Source: Astrothelium macrocarpum
Taxonomy: Eukaryota > Ascomycota > Dothideomycetes > Trypetheliales > Trypetheliaceae
DNA length: 64,000 bases
Direction: 5' to 3'
Assembly (NCBI GenBank): GCA_021030915.1
Contig: JAGEMR010000009.1
Location: 310,001 to 374,000, forward strand
Shown piece after piece: positions 1 to 11,132 of the stretch. Position numbers and translations under genes: made by a program. The notes under the pieces are model-generated. The model was not told the origin of the DNA. It saw only the letters and a list, made by a program, of their open reading frames with translations, and did not search any database. Positions within the stretch are counted from its first letter, which is position 1. Each line of letters starts with the position of its first letter.

Positions 1-117
1 TCAACAGAATGCAGCAATACTAGCCGATGAATAGGAGTAACCGTCTCAGCCAGTGCCTCCAGGTGTCTTCCAATTACGCAGCCTCCGCTTCAAATCCCGA
101 GCCACACCTCTTCGCTG

Positions 118-2852
118 CTAGATATTTAATTTCTCGAATGAACTAGGGGTATCAGTCATGGGCGTTTCGGGCATCTCTAAGGACTCCTCTGTAGCCTTGG
201 TGAATAACCACGTGGAAGCATACATGTTGACACTGAACCTCGAATTAGTGAAAATGATTATCCTCTGAAGAAAATGCGGAACTCACCGGTCAATACAGCT
301 TCCGGGTAGTCTTGCAGCAACACGCTTTGCAAGAAAACCGCCGTTCTCAAAGTCTTTTACATACCATGGGTTCAGACCAGAACTCCTCACCATCACCCGT
401 CCACCAACTTTGAGTGCTCTATGCAATTTTTGAATCTGTTCCTTGGCCGCTGAACTCTTTGGCTCAAACCAGTCCATGCTGTCCATGAGCACAGCAATGG
501 TGAGGGTGGACGGCGTCATTCGAGCAATGACCTCATTCATCTCATCTGTATGAATGCGAAGACCGTCAAACGCATTTGGACGTGAAAGCTTGGTATGAGC
601 TTTTGGAGTAAGGTAGTCGGGATGGGAACGGCGAGAGTAACGTCCTTGGAGGCAGAGAAGGTAATAGTGGTTGTCGTCACTAACCAATGTCGCGTTCACA
701 ATGGGATCAAGTGTATTGACCATATATTCCCAAATCGCGCGCCCCGAACGAATGCCGCGCTGAGCAGTTGGGAGGATTTCATTCTCATCCGTGGTGGTAC
801 CGCTCGAGCGAAGATAATCTTGTTCAATCATTTCACGCTGCGCAGGTGGGACACCCAATGCTTTCCATAACCAGCGTTCGTTGCCAACGATCGTCCAGCT
901 CAAGACACGACTGAGCAGCACTCGCCGGATGCTCTTGTGCCATATCTCGCGTTGCTCATTAAGCGTTTCTGCGGCGCAAAGACGCTCGACTTGTTGGGTC
1001 AACCCAAGAATGCGAAAGAGCCACTTGACAAGGTTGAGCGCATGACGAGATCCACCAGTGTAGTAGAGTCCTCGCGTGCCAAATGTACGTTCACCATTGT
1101 GAAGCCAGAATTGAAAGGCGGCACTGGACATGTGCGGGCTCAATTTTTCGATGAGCATGCTCCGGAAATGGCCATGTTTGCCTTCTCCAAAGAGTTTCCA
1201 GACATCAGAGTACCCAAGTGCCGTGAAAGCAGCCACCTTGAGTTCAAGCAGATGGTTCTGGGCGGGACTGATAGGCATCATTAGCAGCGCAATCTAGTCT
1301 TCTCCATCTCTCACTTACTTCAGATCAACAGCGTGGATGCGTTTCGGCTGCTGTAGAGCGTATGAAAGAGTGTTGTCGCCAGCGCTTGTGATTGCAAGAA
1401 TGACGTCGTCTTCTTGGATCTTGAGAATTCGTGCATCTGCCCTCGCATCCTCCCAGGTGAAAGCGTAGATGTATTCGCTGTTGAATTGCTTATGCTTCGG
1501 AAGCGATGGGTCATAGTATATTCTCCAGTGATGGCTTTGGTACCAACTGGCTGGGAGAGGAAGACTTGCTGCGAGATTGACAATTGCAGATTCATATGCC
1601 TTTGAGTGGACATCTACCGCTGTTGTCTTACGTGCATCCTCTAGTGACTTTCTTTCTAAGTCTAGTGCCGATAAGTACGGTGACTCTGTAGCGGCCGCAT
1701 CTAGCTCTGCCAACTTTGTTCCCGAAGACCCAGTCTCCTTCGGACATCCAATCCATATATAGTATGGAATCCTCACCCCGCAGAAATGATTGCGCGCATT
1801 GACGCTAATGATTGTCCCAAACTTGTATTCTAGATAATCCTGAGAGTTTCATCAGCACTTCATTGTCGGCAAACTACAACGACCAACATACTCTCCGGGC
1901 GGCCTCGAGGCTAACCCTATCGATCTCGAACCATCCTCTCCAAAACACCCTTGAGCCCCAGTTGCAGTGTCTGTCTATGTCTCCGCCCGTATAGTTGCGG
2001 CATTGGTAGTCTACTCTGCTCTGAACGTAGAAATCTGCAACACCAATGATCCCCGTCGGAGCAAGCAGCGTTGTGATAGAATCGATGACTGAGTAGAATT
2101 CAGGTATCATACTCAGGGAGTAGGACATGGTCACGACATCTGCGCCGTTCTCACTCGATGCTTCCTCCAGTCCATATATGTTGTGGGTAGCTGAAGTAGG
2201 AGTATTCCTGCCGCTTGTCGTCTCTTCATGATCCTCCAAGCGAAAGGATCGGGCATCTTGGCACAGCACCTTGACATTTTTCCAGCCAAGGCGCTCAAAT
2301 CTAGCAGCAGCGACATCACATAACGAGGGAGAGAAATCGACCAGATAGACAGACTTGAAAAAGGTCGGTACATCAAGGAATTTGGCCATCGCCTCAATAT
2401 TGTATCCAGTACCTCCACCAATCTCACATCACGTTAGCACCGTGAATTAAGGCAAGTTCTTCCAAACTTACATCAACCCAAACAGGCTTGCGCGTCAGCG
2501 CTCCAGTGTCTGCCTTATGCCTCGACTGAGCTGCGACCAAGCCCAGCATATCCTCTCGACCATGAAGCAAGCGGTGTCTTGTAGCATCGTAGACTGACGC
2601 TTGGGCTTTGTAGAAGCTCTCCAAAGCATCCTGTTGGCTCCCGCTGGCGTCTCCGGTGTGCGGCTTGAGGAAGCATGTGTAAACGAAGCGACCGTAATTG
2701 CCAATTGACTGTTTGAAGGTCGATGGCAGGTTGTAAGTAGAGTAAAAGGCTACAAAGACGGCAACTAAAAATAATAGGACTGCAGCACCAGCTAGCCCGA
2801 CTTGACTTAGGGGATCATTGAGAAGCTCTAGGGTTGGTAGAAAAGCGGCCAT
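118..2852 (-). CDS. BTA1: betaine lipid synthase (BtaB-BtaA fusion)
   Basis: This bifunctional enzyme makes the phosphorus-free membrane lipid DGTS: one half transfers the 3-amino-3-carboxypropyl group of SAM to diacylglycerol and the other N-methylates it. The N-terminus has a hydrophobic anchor (LAGAAVLLFLVAVFVAFY). A SAM-dependent methyltransferase domain follows, with the glycine motif VDIGGGTGYNIEAM formed across the first intron and an acidic strand VYLVDFSPS. The DUF3419/BtaA half follows (RIPYYIWIGCPKE, AVDLNPAQNHLLELK across an intron, FGTRGLYYTGG). The methyltransferase-first order is the one known from fungi; algae have the reverse. Four introns can be placed. The last lies at 233-286 and the final exon reads VNMYAS... 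to a TAG at 118. The start ATG at 2852 directly precedes the anchor. The family and completeness are clear; only exact middle splice sites are uncertain. Expression under phosphate starvation is known for the family, but no promoter element was identified. Confidence 0.9.
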
Positions 2853-3873
2853 TGCAGCAGAAAAAGGAAGAATTCCCTACCAGGTGCGACAGCTGAGGCA
2901 GCTGTTAAGTGAGTGTATTGAGCGAGCGACATGACAGGAAAGCACGGCGTGGAGGCGTTGGGGTATATCAGTCGCCGAGAAAGGCATGCGTTACAACATT
3001 TTTCCCCAATTGACAACCCCACCATTGCCCCTCCATGTGATGTCTTTGCTGGCAAGACTCCCTGAATGTCATTCCATGTGCAATGGCTAATGTTTGAGTC
3101 GAACTCGGCTCGGTGGTCGATAGCCTATCGATTGAAGCACATGCTAGGGAGACAAGTTGAAGGAAGGTAGAGAAATCTCAACGCTGGCTCCGTGGCCATC
3201 TCGTTGATTTCCATGTATGCTCAATCAGCCAGGGCTTGCCTACGTAAGAAACGTCATGCAGGGTCATGTACGATTTTGGGCCATGACGGGGCCAGATTGT
3301 CCTGTTAAAGTGAGCTGCGAGCGCACATGCCAACGTGAAGTTGAAGCAGCTCGATCCTGCCGCGCCAGGGTACGACAGTCATGAGTAGCCAATCACACTT
3401 CCAAGATCCCCACGCCTACGATATCAGATCCTCAGGCTGTCAACATTTTTTTCACCCTATGAATTAGATGCATGGAACACGTCTTGCGGCTCGACCGAGC
3501 TGCGTTTATCCGGGATCGAGCAAGGTCAATCCATAGGTCAATTGGTCTTTTTTGTAAAAACATTCGTCACTACAAGTGCCGAGCTCGGAGAAACTTGCCA
3601 TCAGACAGAACATGATCGCTTAACATTTCGGGAGTGATCGCCCGTTTTCGGACGTCCCCATGTCGACGCTTGAGACGTGCAATTCTGTACTTTGTCTCTC
3701 ATTTTTCTTGGCCTGAACTTGTCGAAGAGCCCTTTGTGACGGGGGAATTCGGACGTCATACAGTAAATTTCTATTCGCTATATTACGGGATCCCTCCTCT
3801 GCAGCCCAGTAGCAAACTCGCTCAGTGAATCATGCATTACATGTACTAATACATCAGAAGCGAATACGATCGT
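2853..3873. other. intergenic, promoter side of BTA1 and 3' side of RER1
   Basis: About 1 kb without a convincing gene. It must contain the BTA1 promoter (minus strand) and the RER1 3' UTR. Short open frames here (for example 3634-3828 on the plus strand) show no recognisable domain or splice continuation. A phosphate-responsive (Pho4/NUC-1-like) site would be expected near 2.9-3.5 kb but I could not assign one. Confidence 0.5.
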
Positions 3874-4601
3874 TTAGCCCTTGGAGTATTTTTGTTTCCC
3901 AACCGTAAATGGCACGTATCGGTATTTGATCATGTGCTGAATCTGTCGTCGCACTGGTAAAAGAAACGTCAGTAAAAGACATTACAGCGTTGGCAAGCCA
4001 GGAGGACGTACTCGTCAAAGCAACCAAAATCAGCCAATACATCACTAGCACGGGCCAGAAGACTGGCAAGTCAAAGACCGAGAACCAGCTACACAGAAAC
4101 GCAATGGCCATAGCTCTGGTTGCTGCGTACCAGAATTTAAATTCTGGAAGCCTCCTCACAAAAGGCCGAAACTCCTGATCCTGCTTCGTTGGCAAACTGC
4201 TTGCGCCTTCTTCCATGCCCTCATCTTGTTCCAGCGATGGGTCAAATTTGGGGGATATGAAGGCGAGGAAGAGGTTGAGCAAGTAGATCCCTAGACTGTA
4301 TGCGACTATAGACTCCGTCAGATTTGGACCATAGAATATCATGGAGTAGCACGAACCAATATACCAGCCTTGCGCAAGAAATATTCGCAAACCAAACAGG
4401 AAGAAAAGTCCAGCGGTACCTGCCCAGCGGTAGGAAATGTAAGGTGTTGACTTGTCAAGGTAGGATTGGAATATCTGAGAAGGGCGAATTAGCTTTCATG
4501 TCGCGTGTCAAGTTCAGGACGATGATGAAGCCTACTCTTCCATATTTTGTTGTTTGCGCGCTCACGGCGGCGAAAGGGGTTTCCGGCTCCGGTTCTTCCA
4601 T
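3874..4601 (-). CDS. RER1: Rer1 family Golgi-to-ER retrieval receptor
   Basis: Rer1 is a four-helix membrane protein of the early Golgi. It returns escaped ER membrane proteins by binding polar residues in their transmembrane segments and riding COPI vesicles. Three exons join in frame: 4601-4536, 4474-4012 and 3953-3874, giving 202 residues, close to the usual ~190. Family blocks are all present: SAQTTKYGRIFQSYLDKSTP at the N-terminus, LRIFLAQGWYIGSCYS, then EFRPFVRRLPEFKFW, the helix FDLPVFWPVLVMYW, and the C-terminal RRQIQHMIKYRYVPF. The last exon needs the 58-bp intron 3954-4011; reading through it destroys the conserved tail. ATG 4601 (MEEPEPE) was chosen over one 14 codons upstream because family members begin at this acidic segment. 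It is divergent from the enoyl-CoA hydratase gene. Confidence 0.93.
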
Positions 4602-4949
4602 ATCAATTGTCTTGCAAGACTTGGTGGACAGAAATGGCAGCAAACTTGATGAAAATGTATGAGCAGCTCTTCTATGCCATCAGAAACTTGGCTGCAGGTA
4701 TGAGATCTTTTGAGTAACGTTTGTAGAAAGCCTGAAACCTTGCAGCTTTCCAAAAATTCATCAGGCGCAGAAAGACCCTGTGTATGTAAGCAGTAGCACG
4801 GACCACATTGACCATCTTGTAGCTCCGATGCTATGCCTAGATATGCCTCTCACTGCACAAATCTCCAAACTTGAAGACTCTTTTGATCTTGTATGCGACA
4901 AAGGTCATCTATACTTAGCTGATTCTATGCAATACTACATATAATTGGC
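4602..4949. promoter_or_regulatory. divergent promoter region RER1 / enoyl-CoA hydratase
   Basis: The 348 bp between two divergent start codons must hold both promoters and 5' UTRs. No defined transcription factor site or TATA box position is claimed. Short open frames on both strands are not coding. Confidence 0.45.
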
Positions 4950-5944
4950 ATGAATCATTTTCGGGTGGCGAGGTCAATTCCTTGCAAACTCATCCCATAC
5001 AATCTACCTCGGATATGTAGACCATACTCGAGCGCAACAGACTCTCCCTACGAGTACCTCAAAATCACAAACCCCAAACCTGGTGTAGGTCTCAGTATGC
5101 GCCTCCTTGGATTAGCTTGCGCTTTGCCAAGATCTAGAGCTGGCCCGTTGACCATTCAATCACAGTAACATTGAATCGACCCAAAGCCCTCAATGCTCTC
5201 TTCACACCACTCTTCATTGAATTAAATGATTCTCTTCGCAAATTCGACGCAGACAACTCGATCAAAGCCATCGTTCTCACCGGTTCTCAAAAGGCTTTTG
5301 CAGCAGGCGCTGACATAAAGGAGATGAAGGACAAGAGCTTTGCTGATGCTTATGGGCAAGATTTTATCGAGCTTTGGTCTTCGACAATAACATCGCTGAA
5401 AAAACCATTAATATCTGCCGTAAATGGGTATGCTCTTGGGGGTGGTTGTGAGCTTGCTCTCATGACCGACATCATCTACACCAGCTCGAGTGCTACCTTT
5501 GGTCAACCCGAAATTAAACTCGGAGTTATTCCAGGCGCTGGCGGCTCGCAAAGGCTGACTCGGGCAGTAGGAAAGAGTAGGGCCATGGATTTGATATTGA
5601 CTGGAGATAATTTCTCGGGGACACAGGCGTACGAATGGGGTGTAGCCGCACGATGCTTCGAGACTGCGGAAGAGTGCGTCGAGGGAGCCCTTGCAACAGC
5701 AGAAAAAATTGCCGGCATGGGCAGATTGGCAGTTAAAGCTGCGAAGGAGGTAGTCAATAAGAGTCAAGAGCTAGGAGTTAGAGATGGAGTGGAATACGAG
5801 AGGAGAATCTTCCATGGCCTGTTCGGCTCACAAGACCAGAAAATCGGTAAGTGAAAAATCATGACGATATGACTGAAATTAATGTGAGTGTCAGGCATGA
5901 CCGCATTTGCAGAAAAGAAGAAAGCGGAATGGTCGCATGAATAA
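4950..5944 (+). CDS. mitochondrial short-chain enoyl-CoA hydratase
   Basis: This crotonase-family enzyme hydrates trans-2-enoyl-CoA to 3-hydroxyacyl-CoA in beta-oxidation and branched amino acid breakdown. Three exons (4950-5094, 5166-5846, 5895-5944) give 291 residues. The first 30 residues are basic and Ser/Arg-rich without acidic residues before YSSATDSP, as in a mitochondrial presequence. The intron at 5095-5165 restores KPGVGLITLNRPKALNAL, the family N-terminal strand. The oxyanion-hole segment AFAAGADIKEM and both catalytic glutamate regions are present: NGYALGGGCELALMTD and FGQPEIKLGVIPGAGGSQRL. The 48-bp last intron adds the conserved C-terminus MTAFAEKKKAEW. It is a likely orthologue of human ECHS1. 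Nothing is missing, so it should be active. Confidence 0.93.
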
Positions 5945-6627
5945 TCATATGACGCTATTATCAAGTAGCGAAGGATTGGATGGGCAGTCAAAACATACGA
6001 GATGGCTGTTCAAGCATCATCTAATTTGTGTTCACTGGAATTTACTCTAAGCTCGTAGAATAAATGTATTGAAGGTGCATCAAAAACCCTGCTTCATATT
6101 AGACTACTAGCTAGACTACTAGCTTCCAGAGAAATGAAGGGTTGCATTTGGCTTGGATAAATCACGCCTTGGACTTTAATGCGATCAACATCCTGTTGTG
6201 CGCGCGGTCATGTAATGAGAGAGAGAATGAAGCACCACCAAAAATGAGAAAATTACGTCACCTATCTGCGCGATGAAGATCAACGTTAGGTACCTATTTA
6301 CCTTGGATTGAACAGAACATCACCGCCCATTCTTTGATGTTCCGGAGATAATCCGCTCTTGCCGTCTCAGATCTAGATGACTGGGAGTATATCAGGTTAA
6401 GATCTCAGCTATGCGAAGAATAACATTTCTAGAGATTTCCCCACACAATATTCGAACAATCAAATCGTGTTTTTCATACTCAACCTCGAATTAAGACTCT
6501 AATCTCCCACTTATTGAACCCGTTCCGAGACACGCCAGCGTATCTTGTGAAACAACCCAGAATTGATATCATGTTTATTGCTCGTTTGCATCGATAACTG
6601 ACAATAACTGATCTGAGACAGGACAAC
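5945..6627. other. intergenic between enoyl-CoA hydratase and AAR2
   Basis: 683 bp carrying the hydratase 3' UTR and the AAR2 promoter and 5' UTR. A near-exact local duplication, ctagctagactactagct, sits around 6105-6123. No gene was seen. Confidence 0.5.
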
Positions 6628-7977
6628 ATGGACACGACCAATCAGCCGTGTGTTCTTCTACTAAATTTACCTCAATCTGCGCTTGGTGGTATTGATCTCC
6701 TCTCGTTCACGACCACGCCTCGATTTCAAGGGATTAAGAACATACCGTCAGGCTTTCACTTTGTATTCACGAGTCCAACTACAACACTTTCCGTTCGTCA
6801 CGGCGCATGGTTTTACGTCGATCGGTCGCCCCAATCGTCATCGGAAATTTGGATCAAAAAGTGGGACTCCTCCAAGGAAGAGTTGGTGTCGATCGAAGAT
6901 GAACCCAGTATTCTAAAATGGCGTGCAAACATTGGTTCAATTTGGAAGGAAGGACTCACACCCTACCGCCAGAGCGCAAATGGTGGAACCAGTAGTCAAT
7001 TTCAGGCTACTACAGAAGACTCAGGAGCGTGGAAGCGGCTTACTTCACATCTCAGTATCCCGCTGCTTGCACGTATTACTGGTGGTTCATCCAACCATTG
7101 GAATCTTACATCTGCAAGCTCTGCCTTCATAGATGCCGACCACATTCCGGGATTGAACCATCTTGAGAGCGTCATTCAACCCGAAAAGGAGCTCAAGTTC
7201 CTGGCAATTGACCTAAAGCAAACTTGGAGAGAGGGAGCCACGGGTCGAGAACGAACCGACGCAGCAAGGGATCGCTCATGGGCGTTAAATGACCTGATTA
7301 CTCGATGCTGCACAAATAAAAATGCCATGGAAATTCTGGGAGAACTGCAATTCGCTTTTTTAATGGTATTAACTCTGAACAACAATTCTTGCCTTGAGCA
7401 GTGGAAGCGCATGATCGGCTTACTGTTGACTTGTCGCACAGCGGTGCAAAAGTATCCAAAGCTTTTTGTTCAATTCTTCCAGATTCTTCATTTGCAACTG
7501 GAACATGCCCGAGAGGCGGAGGGTGGACTTTTCGATCTCGACGAGGACGGCGGCACGATTCTACAAAAGGGATTGCGTGATTTTAAGCGAGGACTTGAAC
7601 AAGAGACTGTACCGGTTAAGGAGGTTTTCGAGGAGTTTGAGGAACTCGAAGAATTTATCAGCAGTGAATTCGGATGGGACTTGCGACATGATTTTGTGAG
7701 GAATGGAATCCTTCAACTGGAAGACGGAGAAAGAGTAGAAATGGACATTGGCGGAGACGATGAAATCGATGAGCTTGGCGAATACGCTCCGACAATAGTG
7801 GAATTAACATCAGAGCAGATCAGAAATCTGGAAGGCGGTCCATCTGCAGAATGTCCAAAACAAGACCAGGAGGCGGACGTTGAAGGCGTAAATATCCAGA
7901 AGATCAAAGCGCACGAGGAACTCAACAGCAGCGACCTTGAAGAAGATGACCTGGAATGGATGGACAGCCGATATTGA
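6628..7977 (+). CDS. AAR2: AAR2 family U5 snRNP assembly factor
   Basis: Aar2 binds the RNase H-like and Jab1 domains of Prp8 in a cytoplasmic U5 snRNP precursor and is replaced by Brr2 in the nucleus. The 449-residue intronless frame opens with the family signature LLLNLPQSALGGIDLLSF followed by GIKNIPSGFHFVF, the start of the beta-sandwich domain, and continues into HGAWFY and WDSSKEEL. The second half is helical (ELQFAFLMVLTLNNNSCLEQWKRMIGLLLTC), matching the C-terminal helical domain. It ends in an acidic tail (SSDLEEDDLEWMDSRY). Length fits fungal members. ATG 6628 directly precedes the conserved strand. The identification rests on the N-terminal signature. Confidence 0.88.
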   Translation: MDTTNQPCVLLLNLPQSALGGIDLLSFTTTPRFQGIKNIPSGFHFVFTSPTTTLSVRHGAWFYVDRSPQSSSEIWIKKWDSSKEELVSIEDEPSILKWRANIGSIWKEGLTPYRQSANGGTSSQFQATTEDSGAWKRLTSHLSIPLLARITGGSSNHWNLTSASSAFIDADHIPGLNHLESVIQPEKELKFLAIDLKQTWREGATGRERTDAARDRSWALNDLITRCCTNKNAMEILGELQFAFLMVLTLNNNSCLEQWKRMIGLLLTCRTAVQKYPKLFVQFFQILHLQLEHAREAEGGLFDLDEDGGTILQKGLRDFKRGLEQETVPVKEVFEEFEELEEFISSEFGWDLRHDFVRNGILQLEDGERVEMDIGGDDEIDELGEYAPTIVELTSEQIRNLEGGPSAECPKQDQEADVEGVNIQKIKAHEELNSSDLEEDDLEWMDSRY

Positions 7978-10358
7978 ACATGCGAAATTATTACCTCGAA
8001 TGTTACCCGCCGAGATACGAATCTGGCCAACCGAAATTATTCGCAACCATCAATAGTAGAAATCCATATCAAATTGCAAATGAAAGGTTCCGATACTATT
8101 CTGTTACAAGGGGAGCTCCAGGTGGTTCAGCTTGATGATAACAAACCTAAAGAATATTTGTGGAATCGGGATTGCTCTAGTATTTTGAAACGTGGGCCAA
8201 GGCTGGCTAGGTTGGCGAGGTCGGTGAGCAATAATGAGGCTGATGCTGGTTCCTTGCATGATGTCCAAGGCTAGCACAGGAAGCGTTTCGAATCAGACAT
8301 TGATTCAGCTTGGCAGAGTACCGCCCTGATTGAAATAGGCAATGCCGGTGAGGAAGCAGCGAGCCCTCTGAGCCTATTGAGCAGTCCATATTCCCAAAGC
8401 AGGGGGTGTGGAACGAGCTGAAAGGCAATTACAAGGTTCTTTGCCATGTGCACGAGGCTGATGACTGGCCTTACGTGGAGATCCCACAGCCACCACAAGG
8501 TACCGAAATTATGGAAACACCCTGATAAGCGAGATTCGTGTACGCATTCCAAAATGTCGGGAGAGTTTTTTTTCAATACTGGATACTCCGTACATTCAAT
8601 CAAGTGAAGTTTCTGGCAAAAGCAACACGAGGTGCTGGTATGACGCTACTGTGATGCATATTTTAGTTGCATGGACAAAGGGCGATGAGTTATTATGACC
8701 GCCGCCTTATCGCCGACAAATTTTTGCGGGGACGCTCGAGACGGCTGATCTCGTTTGTCCACGCGACGCCCCTGTCGCCAATCAGCCCCCTTTGTCAGCA
8801 CTCTTCATCTCTGACAGGTGCGCGTCCAATCAATCTCACTGCTTGGGACATCACCCAGGAAACATTCCAAAAACCAATATTCTGTGGAGGGTTTGAAGGG
8901 AGCGGAACATCGCAAGGAGAAACCTTGAAGATCCGACTCAAACCATCAGACACCTTACGGCCTTAACCTCCCGCTCCATAGTGTGTCTTTGGCGCAATCA
9001 TTTGGGACCGGAAGCGGGATCATTCATTGGGTCAGGGTCCAGCAATAAACTGCGGCTTGATTTCCTCTCCGTTTACCGCTCGGGTCCGACTTGTCGGGTG
9101 CGAGACTGCGAGTCGAGGTACGTAGCGCAGGGTGGCCTCGGAGTGATCTTTGCTCCAACTGCCTATTCGTAATCCACGAACGAATTGGCAAATAGTCGTC
9201 ATCAACTTTGTGCATGAGCACATTTTTGCACAGCAACATTCTAAAGGAAAGCGGAGACTTTGACGCCCCGAAGCTTGTGCGTCGCGGGTGCTTGGTGGGT
9301 GCCTGGCCCCTAACCCTAAGGAAACTCTCGCAAAATGATTCATACATCAATTTCGGAGAGAATTTGGATTGTTTTGGCCCTATGTGTTGATTTCCAAATT
9401 GTTTGATTAATGTAAGAATGTGGCTTTCAACGTCTCTCTGCGGTGTGTGGTGCGCGGACATGCAGCCGCGACGCCAACTTCCGCAGACAGCCACGTAAGG
9501 CCTTGCTCAAGGCTGCCTACCGCAACTTGGGAGGACAGCAAAGCCTTGGCTTGATGCAGTAGCAGAGCAAGGTGAAACGTTGCATTGAGAATTGTGCGGT
9601 GAATACTCTCAGGCTGAGTCACGACAAGATGCAGTGCATAAGCCCATGGACAGATTAGATTTCAAAGCGCAAATTAATCTCGACACATAGAAGATTATCG
9701 AAGCGCTGATAGGGCGGAGACATTGAGATGCTGTGTAATCAAATCAGTCAAATGGTGTACCACCGCATGCAAGAGTCACCAGGAGCTCGGCACGGGCTTG
9801 AATCACACCGTTCTCCTTTGGGTTGGAGCTAAGGACATCGGGTTTACTCATCTCAAATCCGACGTGGGTGCGTGGATGCAGGCATATGACAAGGGGGTCA
9901 GTCATATCCTGGTTCGTCATCGGGCTGCGGCGGGTGCGAGTATGCTCCCGGCCGAGAAACGGCGTTGCGGGCTTTAGGAATGGATTACCCGCCCCATCCA
10001 CCGACGCCGACTGTTGGTCAGCCTGTGGAGCTCAAAGATTAAAGAAGCTGAGCGTTCCCACGTTTCAAGAGCTCATCAACATCTCAAGCCTCATCAAATA
10101 TCAAGATATCAAGAACAACTTTGGCCTCAAACCAAAATCTGTTCGAGTCCGCATCGCCCGCTTGGAAGCCATCAACCAAGCCACCAGTCCACACTACTCC
10201 CAAACAATACCTGGCGCTAATTCGTCACCGCTTAACGCCTATTGGTACACGCCCTACGGCTTCTTACATTAACAATATGTGAGTCCTCATAGGCAGTCAT
10301 TTTACACACGAACCTATTACTGACTCATCCGCCAGCCTGATATATTTTGTTGCCTAAG
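7978..10358. other. long intergenic region, 5' leader with intron near 10.27-10.34 kb
   Basis: About 2.4 kb. Scattered short open frames on both strands lack domains and do not join through plausible introns. Just before the next gene, a sequence starting gtgagtcctcat (about 10278) and ending in gccag (about 10335) looks like an intron in the 5' UTR of the acidic protein gene. Otherwise nothing is supported here. Confidence 0.45.
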
Positions 10359-11132
10359 ATGCCTTCACATCTTCGATACCAATCTTCTTTTGAAGAACCA
10401 GTCGACGCCATCTCCACTCAATCAATCGTTGCTTCACCACCATCAAAGAAGCAAAAAATGAGCCTTACGCAAACTTACTTTGTTGCCTCTCAGGCAAGGA
10501 CCAAGCTTGGTCGTGAGGCTGCTCGTGCCGACCACAACCTCCGACTTCTTGTCGGCCATGCCAACCTCCTCGATTCGTTAATGCTCGAGCTCGCCGATGC
10601 TGAGCATGAGCAAGAGGCATGGTTCAATGAGACTGTTCGGAATGCAGACAAGGACACCAAGCCATCGCACATCCAATGGATTGATACCATTGAGGAGGAG
10701 GATGAGGATGAGGAGCTCAATGATGCTGCTTCCGATGCTTCGGACAGCGACTCCGAGGCCGATCTCTTTGATGAGGATGAAGAGCTCGCTGTTCCTCTTC
10801 GAAGGATACGATCACCACCAGTCCAATTCACTGTCAATGCCATGGAGATTGACGATGAGGACTACGAAGACTACGAGGACGATGAGGAGCATGCTCTTGT
10901 CCGAACAGCATCACATCCACCTGATCTTGTTGACGACTCCGACTCAGAGGACGAGTCTCAACCTCCATCACCACCTCAACCAACCTTGGAATTTTCCGAG
11001 AAGCAAAGGCAAGCCATCACAACTACTGCCTTGTTCGACGACAAAGACGATTCAGACAATCACGATTCGTTTATCGAAGATGGATATTTCATCCCACAGA
11101 GAAACGCACCAATGATTGGAGTAGCCGCCTGA
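10359..11132 (+). CDS. acidic conserved fungal protein of unknown function
   Basis: 257 residues without recognised domain. The first ATG is 10359; four codons upstream the frame can only begin with TTG, so 10359 is chosen. Residues ~30-110 form the most ordered part: a Gln/Thr segment (SLTQTYFVASQARTKLGREA) and a Leu-rich, probably helical stretch (HNLRLLVGHANLLDSLMLEL). The rest is strongly acidic with runs of Asp/Glu/Ser (DSDSEADLFDEDEEL, DDEDYEDYEDDEE), a Pro cluster, and a C-terminal LEFSEKQRQAI helix. The repeated GAT/GAG codons also keep other frames open, which are shadows. The composition suggests a nuclear or chromatin-associated adaptor, but this is inference from charge only. Confidence 0.7.
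   Translation: MPSHLRYQSSFEEPVDAISTQSIVASPPSKKQKMSLTQTYFVASQARTKLGREAARADHNLRLLVGHANLLDSLMLELADAEHEQEAWFNETVRNADKDTKPSHIQWIDTIEEEDEDEELNDAASDASDSDSEADLFDEDEELAVPLRRIRSPPVQFTVNAMEIDDEDYEDYEDDEEHALVRTASHPPDLVDDSDSEDESQPPSPPQPTLEFSEKQRQAITTTALFDDKDDSDNHDSFIEDGYFIPQRNAPMIGVAA

Noticed and set aside
10490..11115. Ser-rich antisense and Met/Arg-rich sense frames over the acidic protein gene
   Set aside because: Caused by repeated GAT/GAG codons of the acidic protein.
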